DNA of 64,000 bases from contig JANQLK010000055.1 of NCBI GenBank assembly GCA_028280615.1, positions 1 to 64,000 of the forward strand. The letters run 5' to 3'. The notes below the pieces were generated by a model. That model ran no database searches, was not told the DNA's origin, and saw only the letters and a list, made by a program, of their open reading frames with translations. Position 1 is the stretch's first letter. Every line of letters begins with the position of its first letter. The position numbers and the translations under genes are program-made. Below are positions 32,134 through 44,975 of the stretch, one piece after another. The DNA is from Woeseiaceae bacterium (GTDB lineage: Bacteria > Pseudomonadota > Gammaproteobacteria > Steroidobacterales > Woeseiaceae).

Positions 32134-34323
32134 CTAGTGCGAAATCACGACGCGCTGCCCGTCGGTCAGGTCAATAGCGTAGACGCCGCTAATCGACGAG
32201 TTGACCAGGTAGAGCCGATCGGCCGCCGGATCGACCGCCAGCGGGCTGAAAGCCCGGAAGACATTGTTGGCGTCGGGTGTCGACGGGCCGGAGACGATTG
32301 TCCGCGCGCCGGTGGTCAGGTCCACGGCCACGATCTGGCTCAACAGCGAATCGGCGATGAACAGGCTGTTCCGGGTAGTGGACAAGGCGTAGCCGAAAGG
32401 CGATTCGAATGGGTTGTCCGCGTCCGGCGTCGTCGCGTCGGACAGGACCGTTCTCGTGCCATCGGACAGGCTGACGGCAATGACGGCATCGAGACCGGTG
32501 TCGATGACGAGCGCACGGTCGTTCGCCGCGTCCACGAAAATCCCCGTGGGACTCGAGAACGGCGTGTCTGTGTCCGGGATGACGTTGTTCGAAAGAATCG
32601 TCCGCGCGCCGCTCGCCGGATCGATCGCAATGACGGCCTGAAGGTTCGAGTCCGCCACGAGCCAGCGATCGTTGGCGCTGTCAATGGCGATTCCCGCCGG
32701 CAGGTCGAGGCTGTTGGTCGCGTCCGGCGTCGCATCGTCGGATACGATCGTCCGCGCGCCCGTGTCCAGGTCCACAGAGATGACGGCATCAGCCGTGCGA
32801 TCCAGCGTGAGGGCGCGATTGTTGGTATCGTCGACGACGATGCCGCGGACGAAAACGAACGGGTTTGCTGTATCCGGCGTGTCGTTGTCGGACAAGACCG
32901 TCCGCGAACCCGTATCGAGGTCGACGGCGAATACGGTGCGCTGCCCCTGGTCGGTCACGAGCAAGCGGTTGTTCGCCGAGTCGAGCGCAACGTCACTGGG
33001 GATATTCAGCGGATTCAGGTAGTCCGGGATATTACTCCGCGAAGCGATACTCCGTTGCCCCGAGTTGACGTCGATCGACAGCAGGCCGGACGTGCCGTTG
33101 TCGACCACGTAGACGGGGTTGTTGCCCGAGGTCGGCAACGTCAGGCCGGTCGGAAAAATGAGACTGTTGGTCGCGTCCGGTGTCGTGTCGTCCGAAATCA
33201 ACGTCCGCGCACCCGTCGCCAGGTCTACGCCGATCAGCGCTCTTTCCGAGCCGTCGGTCACGAGCGCTCGTCCCCTGGCCGCGTCGATCTCGATTCCGTA
33301 TGCGCGTCCGATAGTCGGCGGGTCGCCGTTCGGAACCGTCGCGTCGGATAGCACCGTGCGCGCGCCCGTCACCGGATTCACGGCGATGATGCCGGCCGCA
33401 AAGTTCGCCACCAGGTAACGATCGTTGATCGCGTCGTAGCCCACATCCTGGGCGGCGGACAGCGGATTGACGTTGTCCGGCGTCGTATTGTCAGAGATGA
33501 TCTCGCGCGCGCCGGTCGTCAAATCGACACCGACGAGGCGATTCGACTCGACCACGACGGCCCGGTCTCTCGTCGTATCGATCGTGACACCCCTGGGAGC
33601 GTTGAGCGGATTGGTGGCGTCCGGCACGGTCGGATCGGACAGGATCGTGCGGGCTCCCGTATCGAGATCGACGTCGAACACCGCGTTGAGTTCCCGATCG
33701 ACGACGAGCAGGCGATCGTTGCCGGCGTCGATGGCGAGGTCCTGCGGTTCGCCGAGCGGGTTCGCGGCGTCCGGAACGCCGTTACCCGAGAATACGCTGC
33801 GCTCGAACGTCGTGCTGTCAACGGCAACGATCTCTCCAGCGAAGCGGGCGGCAATCAGGTATCGGTCGTTCGCCGTGTCGGCGACGGCATCGTAGGGATC
33901 CGCGAGCAGTGGACCGGCGCGGGTCACGGAAACCTGATCGGCAGCGGTTGCCGATGCCTGCGAGCTGTCGGCCACATTGGCGGCCAGCGAATTCAACCCG
34001 ATCGACAAGGGTACCGTCGCTGCCCAGGATGAGAAACCGTCGGTGCTGGTCGCGTCGATGCCGTTTACGGTAACCGACGTGACGGAGTTGCCGCCGGTGG
34101 TCGCGGCCGTGCCGCGGACCACGACGGTCGTGCCGTCGGTCAGCGATTGCGCGGGCGGGAACGTGATTGTCGCCTCCGGCATCCCCGGGGTTCCGGAGCC
34201 GCCTCCGCCACCACCGCCGCCACCGGTATTGCCACCACCACCACCGCCACCGCCGCCGCAGCCGGGCAGCGAGGCGATCAGTGCAACAAGAACTACGAGA
34301 AGGGTCGGCCGGTTCGTTTTCAT
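32134..34323 (-). CDS. Lipoprotein with poly-glycine linker, Ig-like domain and 12 propeller repeats
   Basis: A 729-residue exported lipoprotein (ALIASLPGC lipobox), followed by a long glycine tract. An Ig-like cadherin-type domain covers about 45-140. Then come twelve tandem units of about 46 residues, each ending in a strand like GARTILSDxTxPDxxNP and including an Asn-Asp-Arg turn. The units are too alike to be chance and predict one large or two stacked beta-propellers. Function is unknown; surface binding or sensing is likely. ATG 34323 is chosen as it gives the signal peptide. The lipoprotein at 36077 has the same N-terminal plan. It ends 13 bases from the convergent amidohydrolase gene. 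Confidence 0.88.
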   Translation of the reverse strand: MKTNRPTLLVVLVALIASLPGCGGGGGGGGGNTGGGGGGGGGSGTPGMPEATITFPPAQSLTDGTTVVVRGTAATTGGNSVTSVTVNGIDATSTDGFSSWAATVPLSIGLNSLAANVADSSQASATAADQVSVTRAGPLLADPYDAVADTANDRYLIAARFAGEIVAVDSTTFERSVFSGNGVPDAANPLGEPQDLAIDAGNDRLLVVDRELNAVFDVDLDTGARTILSDPTVPDATNPLNAPRGVTIDTTRDRAVVVESNRLVGVDLTTGAREIISDNTTPDNVNPLSAAQDVGYDAINDRYLVANFAAGIIAVNPVTGARTVLSDATVPNGDPPTIGRAYGIEIDAARGRALVTDGSERALIGVDLATGARTLISDDTTPDATNSLIFPTGLTLPTSGNNPVYVVDNGTSGLLSIDVNSGQRSIASRSNIPDYLNPLNIPSDVALDSANNRLLVTDQGQRTVFAVDLDTGSRTVLSDNDTPDTANPFVFVRGIVVDDTNNRALTLDRTADAVISVDLDTGARTIVSDDATPDATNSLDLPAGIAIDSANDRWLVADSNLQAVIAIDPASGARTILSNNVIPDTDTPFSSPTGIFVDAANDRALVIDTGLDAVIAVSLSDGTRTVLSDATTPDADNPFESPFGYALSTTRNSLFIADSLLSQIVAVDLTTGARTIVSGPSTPDANNVFRAFSPLAVDPAADRLYLVNSSISGVYAIDLTDGQRVVISH
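34200..34262 (-). repeat. Glycine-codon trinucleotide repeat in lipoprotein gene
   Basis: Consecutive GGC/GGT-type codons (CCACCG-rich on the plus strand) encode two Gly runs of nine to ten residues after the lipobox. Such triplet runs can change length by slipped-strand replication without breaking the frame, altering linker length. Confidence 0.6.
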
Positions 34324-34488
34324 TGTTCTGCCTCCGCTCGCGGGCTCTTTCATCTTGCCGAGGCCGCCCGTATTCTGCAATTTCCGCGGTAACGCCATGC
34401 GGGACAGCCCGCGGCACGGCGGTCGGTCACGTTCTCGCCGGAACGTCGCAACTCGAAAACGCGGCAAGCCGCGTCGCGAAAGCGGGTC

Positions 34489-34995
34489 CTAGCGGGCAGT
34501 CAGTCGAGTCATCGCTTCGGTCTTGACGAAATCGACGGCCTTGGCGAGTTCGTCGAGATCGGCGCTCGGTGGCCCCGACGAGATCTCGTCGAACACGACT
34601 TTCGAACCGTCGCCTTCGGCGCTGATCGTGATCGTCCACACGGTGTACACGCCGAGGCCCTGCAGCGGGCCGAACGGCGCGTACAGCCGCATCGACCTGC
34701 CGTCCTCGACGTACAGGACGGAGCCGTGTACGACCGAGCCGTCGTCCCAGGTCTCGAGCCACAGCCCGCCTGCCTTCGGGTTGAGCGAGAGATTCTCCGA
34801 CGAGCCCGAGTAGGTGTGATCCGGGTGCCACCAGGTCTCGGGTTTAACGAACCGCCGCCAGAGCACGTCCGGCGCCAGCGCGGATGTCGCCTCGTGCCTC
34901 AGGACATAGTGGGAGTTGGAGGACTCGACGATCTCGGCGCGAGCCGCGGAAAACGCCAGGCAGGCGGCCAGCGCCGGCGCGAGCAGTGCTTTCAT
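34489..34995 (-). CDS. Exported SRPBCC (START-like) domain protein
   Basis: A 168-residue protein with a signal peptide (KALLAPALAACLAFSAARA). The rest is a SRPBCC/polyketide-cyclase-like helix-grip fold: an N-terminal helix with APDVLWRRFVKPETWW, several strands (SMRLYAPFGPLQGLGVYTVW), and a long C-terminal helix (ADLDELAKAVDFVKTEAMTRL). Members bind hydrophobic ligands in a cavity. Export is unusual for the family, which is mostly cytoplasmic. It lies between two propeller lipoproteins and next to a deacetylase; no function can be assigned. Confidence 0.85.
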   Translation of the reverse strand: MKALLAPALAACLAFSAARAEIVESSNSHYVLRHEATSALAPDVLWRRFVKPETWWHPDHTYSGSSENLSLNPKAGGLWLETWDDGSVVHGSVLYVEDGRSMRLYAPFGPLQGLGVYTVWTITISAEGDGSKVVFDEISSGPPSADLDELAKAVDFVKTEAMTRLTAR

Positions 34996-35071
34996 GGTGA
35001 GGACCCCGTTGTTATCGATTATCGAAGGGTCAGACCGGGCATGATATGGCAGGTTCCGCACCGCGCCGCGG

Positions 35072-36016
35072 CTACATGTCGTTCGCCGATCGAACCCAGC
35101 GTACGGCCTCTTCGTGCGTGCCGAACCAGACGTCGTCGTGGCCCGCAATGTAGTCGATCAGTTCGCGCAGCACGACGATTCGCGAGCGGTGGCCGATGTA
35201 GTGTGGATGCATGGTCAGCACGAACGTCGTGCCTTCGGCGTAGGCGACATCGAATTCGTCCTTCCAGACTTGCAGGACATCGCGCGGGTTGGCGTAGCGC
35301 TGACCCAGCGGTCCGAACAGCGGCGCGTCGTCGAGTATCCACTGCACGGGCAATTCGACCAGGCCTGACGGCTCGCCGTCCGCCACGATCTCGTAGGGTC
35401 GGTCGTCGGCCATGAGCGAGGAATCGTAGAGAAAGTCGAGCTCGATCAGCAGATCGAGTGTCGCGTCCGAGAAGTTCCAGGATGGCGCGCGATAGCCCAC
35501 GGGCCGCTTGCCCACGAGTTCGGTCATGCGCTCCACGGCCTGTCTCAGCAGTCGTTCTTCTTCGTCTCGCGGGAGCTGGTTGTTGCGCTCGTGAATCCAG
35601 CCGTGGATGCCGATCTCGTGGCGACCCGATGCCTGGATTTGCTCGATCATCTCCGGTGCGAGCGTGAAGCTCATCGCCGGGCCGAAGAAGCTCGCCGGGA
35701 TCTCGTGCTCGTCCAGCAGCTCGAGGATGCGCGGCAGGGCACGCCGCGCGCCGTACTGGCCTTCCGACAGCCCGCCTATCCCCGTATCGCCGTTGCGCAG
35801 CCAGACCGTCTCGTTGTCGACGTCGAAAGACAGCAGCACCGCGACACGTCCGCCGCCGGGCCAGCCGTCGGGATTGAGGTCCCGCCCGGCGCGCACCTTG
35901 TTGACCTCGCTGAAGACGCGCGCCTCGGACCATTGCCACGGCGGCGCGTCGTCCTGGGCGACGCAGTACGTCGCAGGCGCTGTCAGCAGCATGAGTAAAG
36001 CGAGTCGCCCGATCAT
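35072..36016 (-). CDS. Exported polysaccharide deacetylase family protein
   Basis: A 314-residue carbohydrate esterase 4 (NodB-like) protein with a signal peptide (ALLMLLTAPATYCVAQ). The metal/catalytic motif 1 is SFDVDNE at about residue 63 and motif 2 is EIGIHGWIHE at about 143, which supply the catalytic Asp and the metal His residues. A further YRAPSW (motif 3) lies near 200. It resembles the peptidoglycan/allantoinase-like PuuE group rather than classical chitin deacetylases because of the NPDGWPGGGR start. The substrate is unknown. It is on the same strand as the SRPBCC and propeller genes. Confidence 0.9.
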   Translation of the reverse strand: MIGRLALLMLLTAPATYCVAQDDAPPWQWSEARVFSEVNKVRAGRDLNPDGWPGGGRVAVLLSFDVDNETVWLRNGDTGIGGLSEGQYGARRALPRILELLDEHEIPASFFGPAMSFTLAPEMIEQIQASGRHEIGIHGWIHERNNQLPRDEEERLLRQAVERMTELVGKRPVGYRAPSWNFSDATLDLLIELDFLYDSSLMADDRPYEIVADGEPSGLVELPVQWILDDAPLFGPLGQRYANPRDVLQVWKDEFDVAYAEGTTFVLTMHPHYIGHRSRIVVLRELIDYIAGHDDVWFGTHEEAVRWVRSANDM

Positions 36017-36076
36017 CCGGGTTTCTCCGATAGAACGCGGACGCCGGTGACGGGGATCTCGAGCATGGTGTCTCGA

Positions 36077-38269
36077 CTACTTGGAGAAGATCACCGACTC
36101 GCCGGTCTGCCGGTTGTACTGCAGGATTGCGCGGAAGTCCAGTGCCAGGAACTGGTTGCCCGGCCCCTCGACGAGCCGAAGCATCGAGGCGGGCCTGTCC
36201 GAGACTCGACGGCATGCGCCGGATTCGACGTCGATACTGAACAGAAAATCGCCGAATGCGAGCAGTTCATCGGACCGATCGTCGTAGAGCGCCTGCCGCA
36301 ATCCCTGATCCGGGAATGGGCCGTCGTTTTCACAGTCCTCATCGATTCGCTCGCGATTGCCGGTTTCGAGGTCGACGCGGAAGATTGCGCCGACGGACGG
36401 ATCGCCGGCAAAAACCGTCGCTTCGCCGGGCGCCCAGTCCAGCGAAACAGGCGCGCCGAAGCCCGGACCGTCTCCGGCAACGCCGGCCTTCGACACGACA
36501 TCGACCACTCCCGTTCCCGGGTCGAGCGCGTAGATGCCGCCGCCGACCGCATCGGCAATCAGCAGGCGATCGTTCGTTGCATCCAGGAGCAGGTCATTGA
36601 TGTTTTCGAGCGGGCTCGAGCCGGCGTCCAGGAGCATGCGGGCATTCCCGGTCTCCAGATCGACCTCCTGGACCGATCCAACGAATGCGACATACGCTAG
36701 CCCGGCTGTCTCATCGATGGCCAGTCCGGATGCGAACACATTGAAGGGCTGCGCCAGGTCTCCGATCGTTCGCCGGTCGCCCGTGGCCAGATCGATCTCG
36801 AACAGGCGCTCGGTGACATTGCCACCGTCGTCGAGAACCCAGGCCCGGGTCTCATCCTCACTCAAGACGATCCGGCGCGGCGCGATCAGGGCGATCCCTT
36901 CTCCGACCGACCGGTTGAGCAGCACCGAACGCTCACCGGTGGTCACGTCCACGGCAATGAGCGCGTCCAGGTCTTCGTCGCCGACAACGACCCGGTTATT
37001 GGCACCGTCGAAGCCGATTGAGCGCACCTGAGCAAACCGCAATGGATCGTCGTCTTCGACTTCCGAAACATTGCGCTTGGTGCCTGCAACGAGGTCGACC
37101 TCATCAACGCCATCGAATGTCGCTACGTAGATGCGGTCGGAGCCGAGTTCGGGGTGCAGCTCGAAGCCGCCGACATTCAGGCCGGACGCCAGTTCCGTTC
37201 GGCTGCCATCGGCCAGCGAGACGCTCGTCAGGGGCGATACGGGATTGATGTCCTCCATCGTGACGATCTGGTCGGCTGCCAGGGCAATCGGATTCGCAAT
37301 CCACGGCGAGGGCGCCATCGGGTCGGTCTCGGACAGTATCGAGAACCCTGCCGTCGCGAGGTCGATCTCCACGATTCGGGATTGTTCGAACTGACCACCG
37401 CCAATGGGGATGAAGTTCACCAGCACGTAGGCGCTGGTACTCGTGCCGCCGCAGACCATCCTGCGCGGCGAACCGGCCTGAAAGGCGGCGCCGCCTTCCA
37501 GTATCGAGTCCGGAAACTCAGCGAGCACCGAGTCCTCTCGAGCTGCCAGGTCGAATTTCCGCAGCTCCCACGTGCCGGTGGAAAACGACGCATAGATGAA
37601 CTCGTCCTCAAAGCGCCGGAAGCACGACAGCGCCGGATCGGAATTGACCCCGGTGTAAAGCGTTTGTTCCTGGGTCGAATAGTCGTGCTCGACCAGCGTC
37701 TGCACGGGTCCGGGCCCGAAAGGCGAATAGCTGAGTCCAACCACCCGCGTCCGGTCCGGGTCGAGCGTGAAGTTGAAGGGCACCTCGAAGTAAGAGACCG
37801 AGGTCGAGTCGGTTTCCGATGTGACATCGCCATCGACATCCTCGACCGACACCGATATTGACGTGACGCCGCTCTCCAACACGACCTCCGCCGACCAGTG
37901 TGTGTCGCCGTTACCGTCAGAGTTGGCCACGGACCGACCGCTGCGGCTCGATACGGGATTCGTGATCGTGGCGGAAGCACCGTTGACGAATACGTTTGCG
38001 ACGCCCTCCGGATCCGTCGCGGTACCCGTAACCGTCAGCACGCTCGATGTCGCCGCAGAACCGGACCTCGGAAAGTCGATAGTCGCGTCGGCGTTCTGGG
38101 TTCCAGGCGTTCCACCACCGCCGCTACCGCCGCCGCCACTACCGCCACCGCCGCCACCTGATGAGCCGCCACCCGGCGACGCGTCGCCGCCGCCACCGCC
38201 GCCGCAGGCGGCAAGCAACGGCAGAAGAACAAGGGAAAACAGTAAGTTACGACTCGATGCAGTCGACAA
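36077..38269 (-). CDS. Lipoprotein with poly-glycine linker and beta-propeller repeats (second)
   Basis: A 730-residue lipoprotein (VLLPLLAAC lipobox) with a Gly-rich linker and an Ig-like domain (about 60-150), then an irregular beta-propeller made of strands such as VQEVDLETGNARMLLDAGS and DRLLIADAVGGGIYALDPGTG. Repeats are weaker than in the lipoprotein at 32134, but the overall plan and the Ig-like linker are shared, so both are probably paralogues from an old duplication. Function is unknown; the exposed N-terminal Gly tract suggests a surface tether. It is divergent from the PagL-like gene at 38416. Confidence 0.85.
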   Translation of the reverse strand: MSTASSRNLLFSLVLLPLLAACGGGGGGDASPGGGSSGGGGGGSGGGGSGGGGTPGTQNADATIDFPRSGSAATSSVLTVTGTATDPEGVANVFVNGASATITNPVSSRSGRSVANSDGNGDTHWSAEVVLESGVTSISVSVEDVDGDVTSETDSTSVSYFEVPFNFTLDPDRTRVVGLSYSPFGPGPVQTLVEHDYSTQEQTLYTGVNSDPALSCFRRFEDEFIYASFSTGTWELRKFDLAAREDSVLAEFPDSILEGGAAFQAGSPRRMVCGGTSTSAYVLVNFIPIGGGQFEQSRIVEIDLATAGFSILSETDPMAPSPWIANPIALAADQIVTMEDINPVSPLTSVSLADGSRTELASGLNVGGFELHPELGSDRIYVATFDGVDEVDLVAGTKRNVSEVEDDDPLRFAQVRSIGFDGANNRVVVGDEDLDALIAVDVTTGERSVLLNRSVGEGIALIAPRRIVLSEDETRAWVLDDGGNVTERLFEIDLATGDRRTIGDLAQPFNVFASGLAIDETAGLAYVAFVGSVQEVDLETGNARMLLDAGSSPLENINDLLLDATNDRLLIADAVGGGIYALDPGTGVVDVVSKAGVAGDGPGFGAPVSLDWAPGEATVFAGDPSVGAIFRVDLETGNRERIDEDCENDGPFPDQGLRQALYDDRSDELLAFGDFLFSIDVESGACRRVSDRPASMLRLVEGPGNQFLALDFRAILQYNRQTGESVIFSK

Positions 38270-38415
38270 TGATCTACTCGCTTGACTGTTGATTTCAGCG
38301 CTCCGTTATATAGCGGGCGTGGATAGATTGCCACCGGTATTTCCTGCGTATCCGGGCCCGGCCGTGTCTGGCACACTGAGCCGTGCCGAAACACTACCCA
38401 ACGAGGTGCAGGGCG

Positions 38416-39009
38416 ATGCGAGGCAGATGGCGGGCGTCCCCACGGCTTCTTAACATAAGCGGCATGCTGCTTGTTTCGGCGGTCTCCGAAGCTGCTGAGG
38501 AAGCGAGCCGGCCGGCCTGCGCCTATCGCCAGGCCAGCCTGTCGGTCCCGGCCTACCAGGTAAGCAGCAAGGAAGTCGGCCACCCGTATCGCGCGATGTA
38601 CGGCTATTGCCTGTTCGAACGCAGCGGTTTCGTGCTGCAGCAGGACTGGGTGCTGTCCTACCTGGACGCCGATCCCGTTGACGGCAGTCCGGGCGGTGAG
38701 GGCGTCGGCCTCGGTGCAGACTTTCTGTTTCGCTGGCACCCGAACTGGCGGCGATCACTCATTCCGTCGTTCGACTTCGGCGCCGGCATCCAATACGCGG
38801 CCGGTCACGCGTTTCCGGCCGACGGCAGCCGCTGGATGTTCACGGTGCTTGGCGGCCTCGGCTGGCTGATTCCGGTGCGCGACGGTCGCGAGGTCAGCGT
38901 GTCGCTGCGCTACACGCACATGTCGAACGCGGGTGTGGTCGAGAACAACTCGGGCTACGACGTCGTGCATCTCGTCGTTGGCTGGCGCTGGGGGAGGGCA
39001 GCCGACTAG
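38416..39009 (+). CDS. PagL-like lipid A 3-O-deacylase/acyloxyacyl hydrolase family protein
   Basis: A 197-residue protein with a signal-peptide-like start and an eight-strand barrel pattern. Near the end it has RYTHMSNAGVVENNSGYD, matching the PagL catalytic region where His and Ser (H-x-S-N) sit next to a turn; the catalytic Glu of PagL is not clearly identifiable, so activity is uncertain. PagL removes the 3-O acyl chain from lipid A in the outer membrane. ATG 38416 is preferred to GTG 38383 because it starts the signal peptide. The C terminus is WRWGRAAD, an unusual non-aromatic end for a barrel. Confidence 0.7.
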   Translation: MRGRWRASPRLLNISGMLLVSAVSEAAEEASRPACAYRQASLSVPAYQVSSKEVGHPYRAMYGYCLFERSGFVLQQDWVLSYLDADPVDGSPGGEGVGLGADFLFRWHPNWRRSLIPSFDFGAGIQYAAGHAFPADGSRWMFTVLGGLGWLIPVRDGREVSVSLRYTHMSNAGVVENNSGYDVVHLVVGWRWGRAAD

Positions 39010-39029
39010 CGAGCGTCATCGCCTGCCTT

Positions 39030-40673
<1,644 letters not shown>

Positions 40674-40806
40674 CGGGGTCCCCCTCGTTGTTGTGGCGAC
40701 AGCCTAACGCGGGGAGGAGACAGTTCTCAAATGCCAGCCGCGAATGTGGACGGGCGCACGACGGCCCCGGCTATTAGCGCGGTCTCGCCAACGACGCGGT
40801 TCGGCG

Positions 40807-42654
<1,848 letters not shown>

Positions 42655-42686
42655 GGGGATGCCTCGAAGGGCGAAGAACGGCGCGC

Positions 42687-42692
42687 ATTATA
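42687..42692 (-). promoter_or_regulatory. -10 element of the typA promoter
   Basis: On the minus strand the sequence reads TATAAT, 32 bases before the GTG start; transcription would begin near 42680. The -35 region is not a good match to TTGACA at 16-18 bases spacing, so activity may need an activator or rest on the -10 box. Confidence 0.45.
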
Positions 42693-42881
42693 GCCGTAAA
42701 GGCACGTCGAATAGCGGTCCGCAGGACGAAATCCCGGTGTAACGTCGAGATTCGCGCGGCTTGACGCCTAAACGTCTGATTTGTCTGGATTCAGCGGCAG
42801 GCAGCGCATCGTCCTGGAGCGGGACGGTGGTGGGGCGGTGGTGTGTCTGTCCACCAGCGTCTCCCACCTGCATCCGGCGGC

Positions 42882-43277
42882 CTAGCAGTCAGTCGTGGCC
42901 CAGTTCAGGACGGCCTGCGCCAGAAGAACACGTCGCATGTGGCTGGTGAATTGCTCCCACTGCGCGGCATCGACTCGGCCGTCCCAATACGGCATCGTCT
43001 CGGGATCGAGCGTCTCCGGGTCGCCGGCTTCGGCTGCCCGGCGCTCGACCGCGTCGAAAAAGCAGGCTTTCTTGCCGTCGCTCCAGTGGCGGGCAATATC
43101 CGAGGGGATGTGGATGTCGAGTTCCTTAAGCGTCAGCGGGCCGGACGCACCGTCATCGACGACGAAGTAGGGCGGCTCTTCCGCGGCGCCGTCGTCGCCG
43201 CTATCGACCGTCTCCGGGTCGCCGCCGGAGCAGGACAGGAGACAGAGCGCCATCGCAGCCATGAGCAGCGGTTTCAC
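42882..43277 (-). CDS. Small lipoprotein of unknown function
   Basis: A 131-residue lipoprotein (AALCLLSC-like lipobox, Cys 16), an acidic linker of about 25 residues, then a mostly helical domain with conserved-looking Trp, Cys and His (HWSDGKKACFFDAVERRA; final TTDC). I do not recognise the family. The GTG start overlaps the amidohydrolase stop (GTGA), so it is co-translated with the exported amidohydrolase upstream at 43274-44959 and may be its partner. Confidence 0.75.
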   Translation of the reverse strand: MKPLLMAAMALCLLSCSGGDPETVDSGDDGAAEEPPYFVVDDGASGPLTLKELDIHIPSDIARHWSDGKKACFFDAVERRAAEAGDPETLDPETMPYWDGRVDAAQWEQFTSHMRRVLLAQAVLNWATTDC

Positions 43278-44959
43278 GGCTCGCCCGCCATGTAGACCTC
43301 TTTGCCACCGATTATTGTTTTTACGATGTAGGCGTCCGCAATTGTCTCGGGCGGAATGGTGAACAGGTCCTCGCTGATCACCGTGATATCCGCCAGCATG
43401 CCCGCCCTCAGCATGCCTTTCCTGTCCTCTTCGAACGCGGCGTACGCGGCCTGCACGGTGTAGGCCTCGAGCGCCTGCTCGACCGTGATCTTCTGTTCGG
43501 GCACCCAGCCGTCCGGGTGCTCGCCGTCGAGCGTCCTGCGCGTCACGGCCGCATAGATGCCCTCGATGGGCGTGGCCGGCGCGACGAACCAGTCGCTGCC
43601 GAACGCAACGCGCGCGCCCGAGTCGATCAGCGAACGGAACGCGTAGGTCGTTTTCGCCCGCTCGGGCCCGATGACTCTCTCGGCCCAGCGGCCGTCGTCG
43701 ATCGCGTGGTAGGGCTGCATGCTCGCGATCACGTCCTGGGCCGCGAAGCGATGGATGTCGGTTGGCCGGATGTGCTGCGCATGCTCGATGCGGAAACGTC
43801 TGTCGCGCGGGCCATGCGCTTCGGCGACGTCCAGGTAAATGTCGAGCAGCGCGGCAATCGCGCGGTCGCCGATCGCGTGCACGTTGACGTGCAGCCCGGC
43901 CGCGTCGGCGCCCGCAATCCAGCGGCGCATGTCGTCGAGTTCATTGATCAGGAATCCCGACTCGTCCGGGGTGTCCGTGAACGGCTCGAAGAACGCCGCC
44001 GTGTGCGAGCCGAGCGAGCCGTCCATGAAGCCCTTGAGGCCCCCCGTGCGCAGCCATTCGTCGCCCCTGCCATTGCTGTCGACGTCCGCGGCCAGCCGTT
44101 GCCACTGGCTGAGCGGCACCACGGAATAGATGCGCGTCCTGAGTGCACCTCGCGCGTGCAGGCGGCGGTAGCCGGACAGGTACTCGAACGTGCCCATGTC
44201 ATGCACCGTCGTGACGCCGTTACTCGCGACGTAGGCCATTGCCGCCTCGATCTGCCGCTCGAGCAATTCATCGTCGCGTGGCGGCACGGCACTCTGCACG
44301 AGGCGCATCGCATTGTCCTTGAGTACGCCCGCGGGCCGTCCATCGTCGTAGCGTTCGATTTCTCCGCCGTCCACGTCGGGCGTGTCAGCATCGACGCCCG
44401 CGGCCGCCATCGCGGCCGAGTTGGCGAGCGCCATGTGCCCGTCCAGGCGGAAGATCCACACGGGGTTGTCGGGCGTCACGCCGTCGATCCAGTCGCGGCG
44501 CGGCAGCTCGCCGCCCCAGTTCTCGTGGTCCCAGGCGCCGCCGAGTATCCATTCGCCGGGCTCGAGGCCGGCTGCAAAGTCCGCGATGCGGCGCGTGAAC
44601 TCGTCGGCCGTCTTCGCGTCCCGTAGCTGTACCGAGGCGAGCGCCTCGCCGCCGTCCACGAAGTGCACGTGCGTGTCGATGAAGCCCGGTACGACGAGTC
44701 CTTTCACCAGCTCGCTCTCGGCGGTGTCGGGGCCGCGGTGAGCGGCGACCGCGTCGATACCGCCGACGGCGAGAATGCGGTCGCCCTCGACGGCAACGGC
44801 CTCGGCCCAGGGGTTCTCGGGATCGCCGGTCCAGATGCGGGCGTCGGAGCTCGTCGAAATGATCAGCGTCGCCTGTCCCGCCGGCCCGGCCGGCTGGCAG
44901 CCGGCCAGCACGATGCCGGCGAGGAGTGCCGCGACGATTCGCGATGCCGGGTCCGTCAC
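43274..44959 (-). CDS. Amidohydrolase family lipoprotein (YtcJ-like)
   Basis: A 561-residue amidohydrolase 3/YtcJ-type enzyme with a lipobox (GIVLAGC). Motifs: DTHVHFVDGGEAL near residue 96 (metal HxH), NVHAIGDRAI near 364, IEHAQHIRPTD near 395, and FGSDWFVAPATP near 460. It is a metal-dependent hydrolase, likely on exported N-acyl or cyclic amide substrates; the exact substrate is unknown. The GTG start at 44959 follows GGAG. It is translationally coupled to the small lipoprotein gene. Confidence 0.9.
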   Translation of the reverse strand: MTDPASRIVAALLAGIVLAGCQPAGPAGQATLIISTSSDARIWTGDPENPWAEAVAVEGDRILAVGGIDAVAAHRGPDTAESELVKGLVVPGFIDTHVHFVDGGEALASVQLRDAKTADEFTRRIADFAAGLEPGEWILGGAWDHENWGGELPRRDWIDGVTPDNPVWIFRLDGHMALANSAAMAAAGVDADTPDVDGGEIERYDDGRPAGVLKDNAMRLVQSAVPPRDDELLERQIEAAMAYVASNGVTTVHDMGTFEYLSGYRRLHARGALRTRIYSVVPLSQWQRLAADVDSNGRGDEWLRTGGLKGFMDGSLGSHTAAFFEPFTDTPDESGFLINELDDMRRWIAGADAAGLHVNVHAIGDRAIAALLDIYLDVAEAHGPRDRRFRIEHAQHIRPTDIHRFAAQDVIASMQPYHAIDDGRWAERVIGPERAKTTYAFRSLIDSGARVAFGSDWFVAPATPIEGIYAAVTRRTLDGEHPDGWVPEQKITVEQALEAYTVQAAYAAFEEDRKGMLRAGMLADITVISEDLFTIPPETIADAYIVKTIIGGKEVYMAGEP

Positions 44960-44975
44960 GGGTGTATCTCCGGAT

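Noticed and set aside
34200..34262. Repeat tract considered as a CRISPR or phase-variable promoter element
   Set aside because: It is in-frame glycine codons within a lipoprotein gene with no spacer structure.
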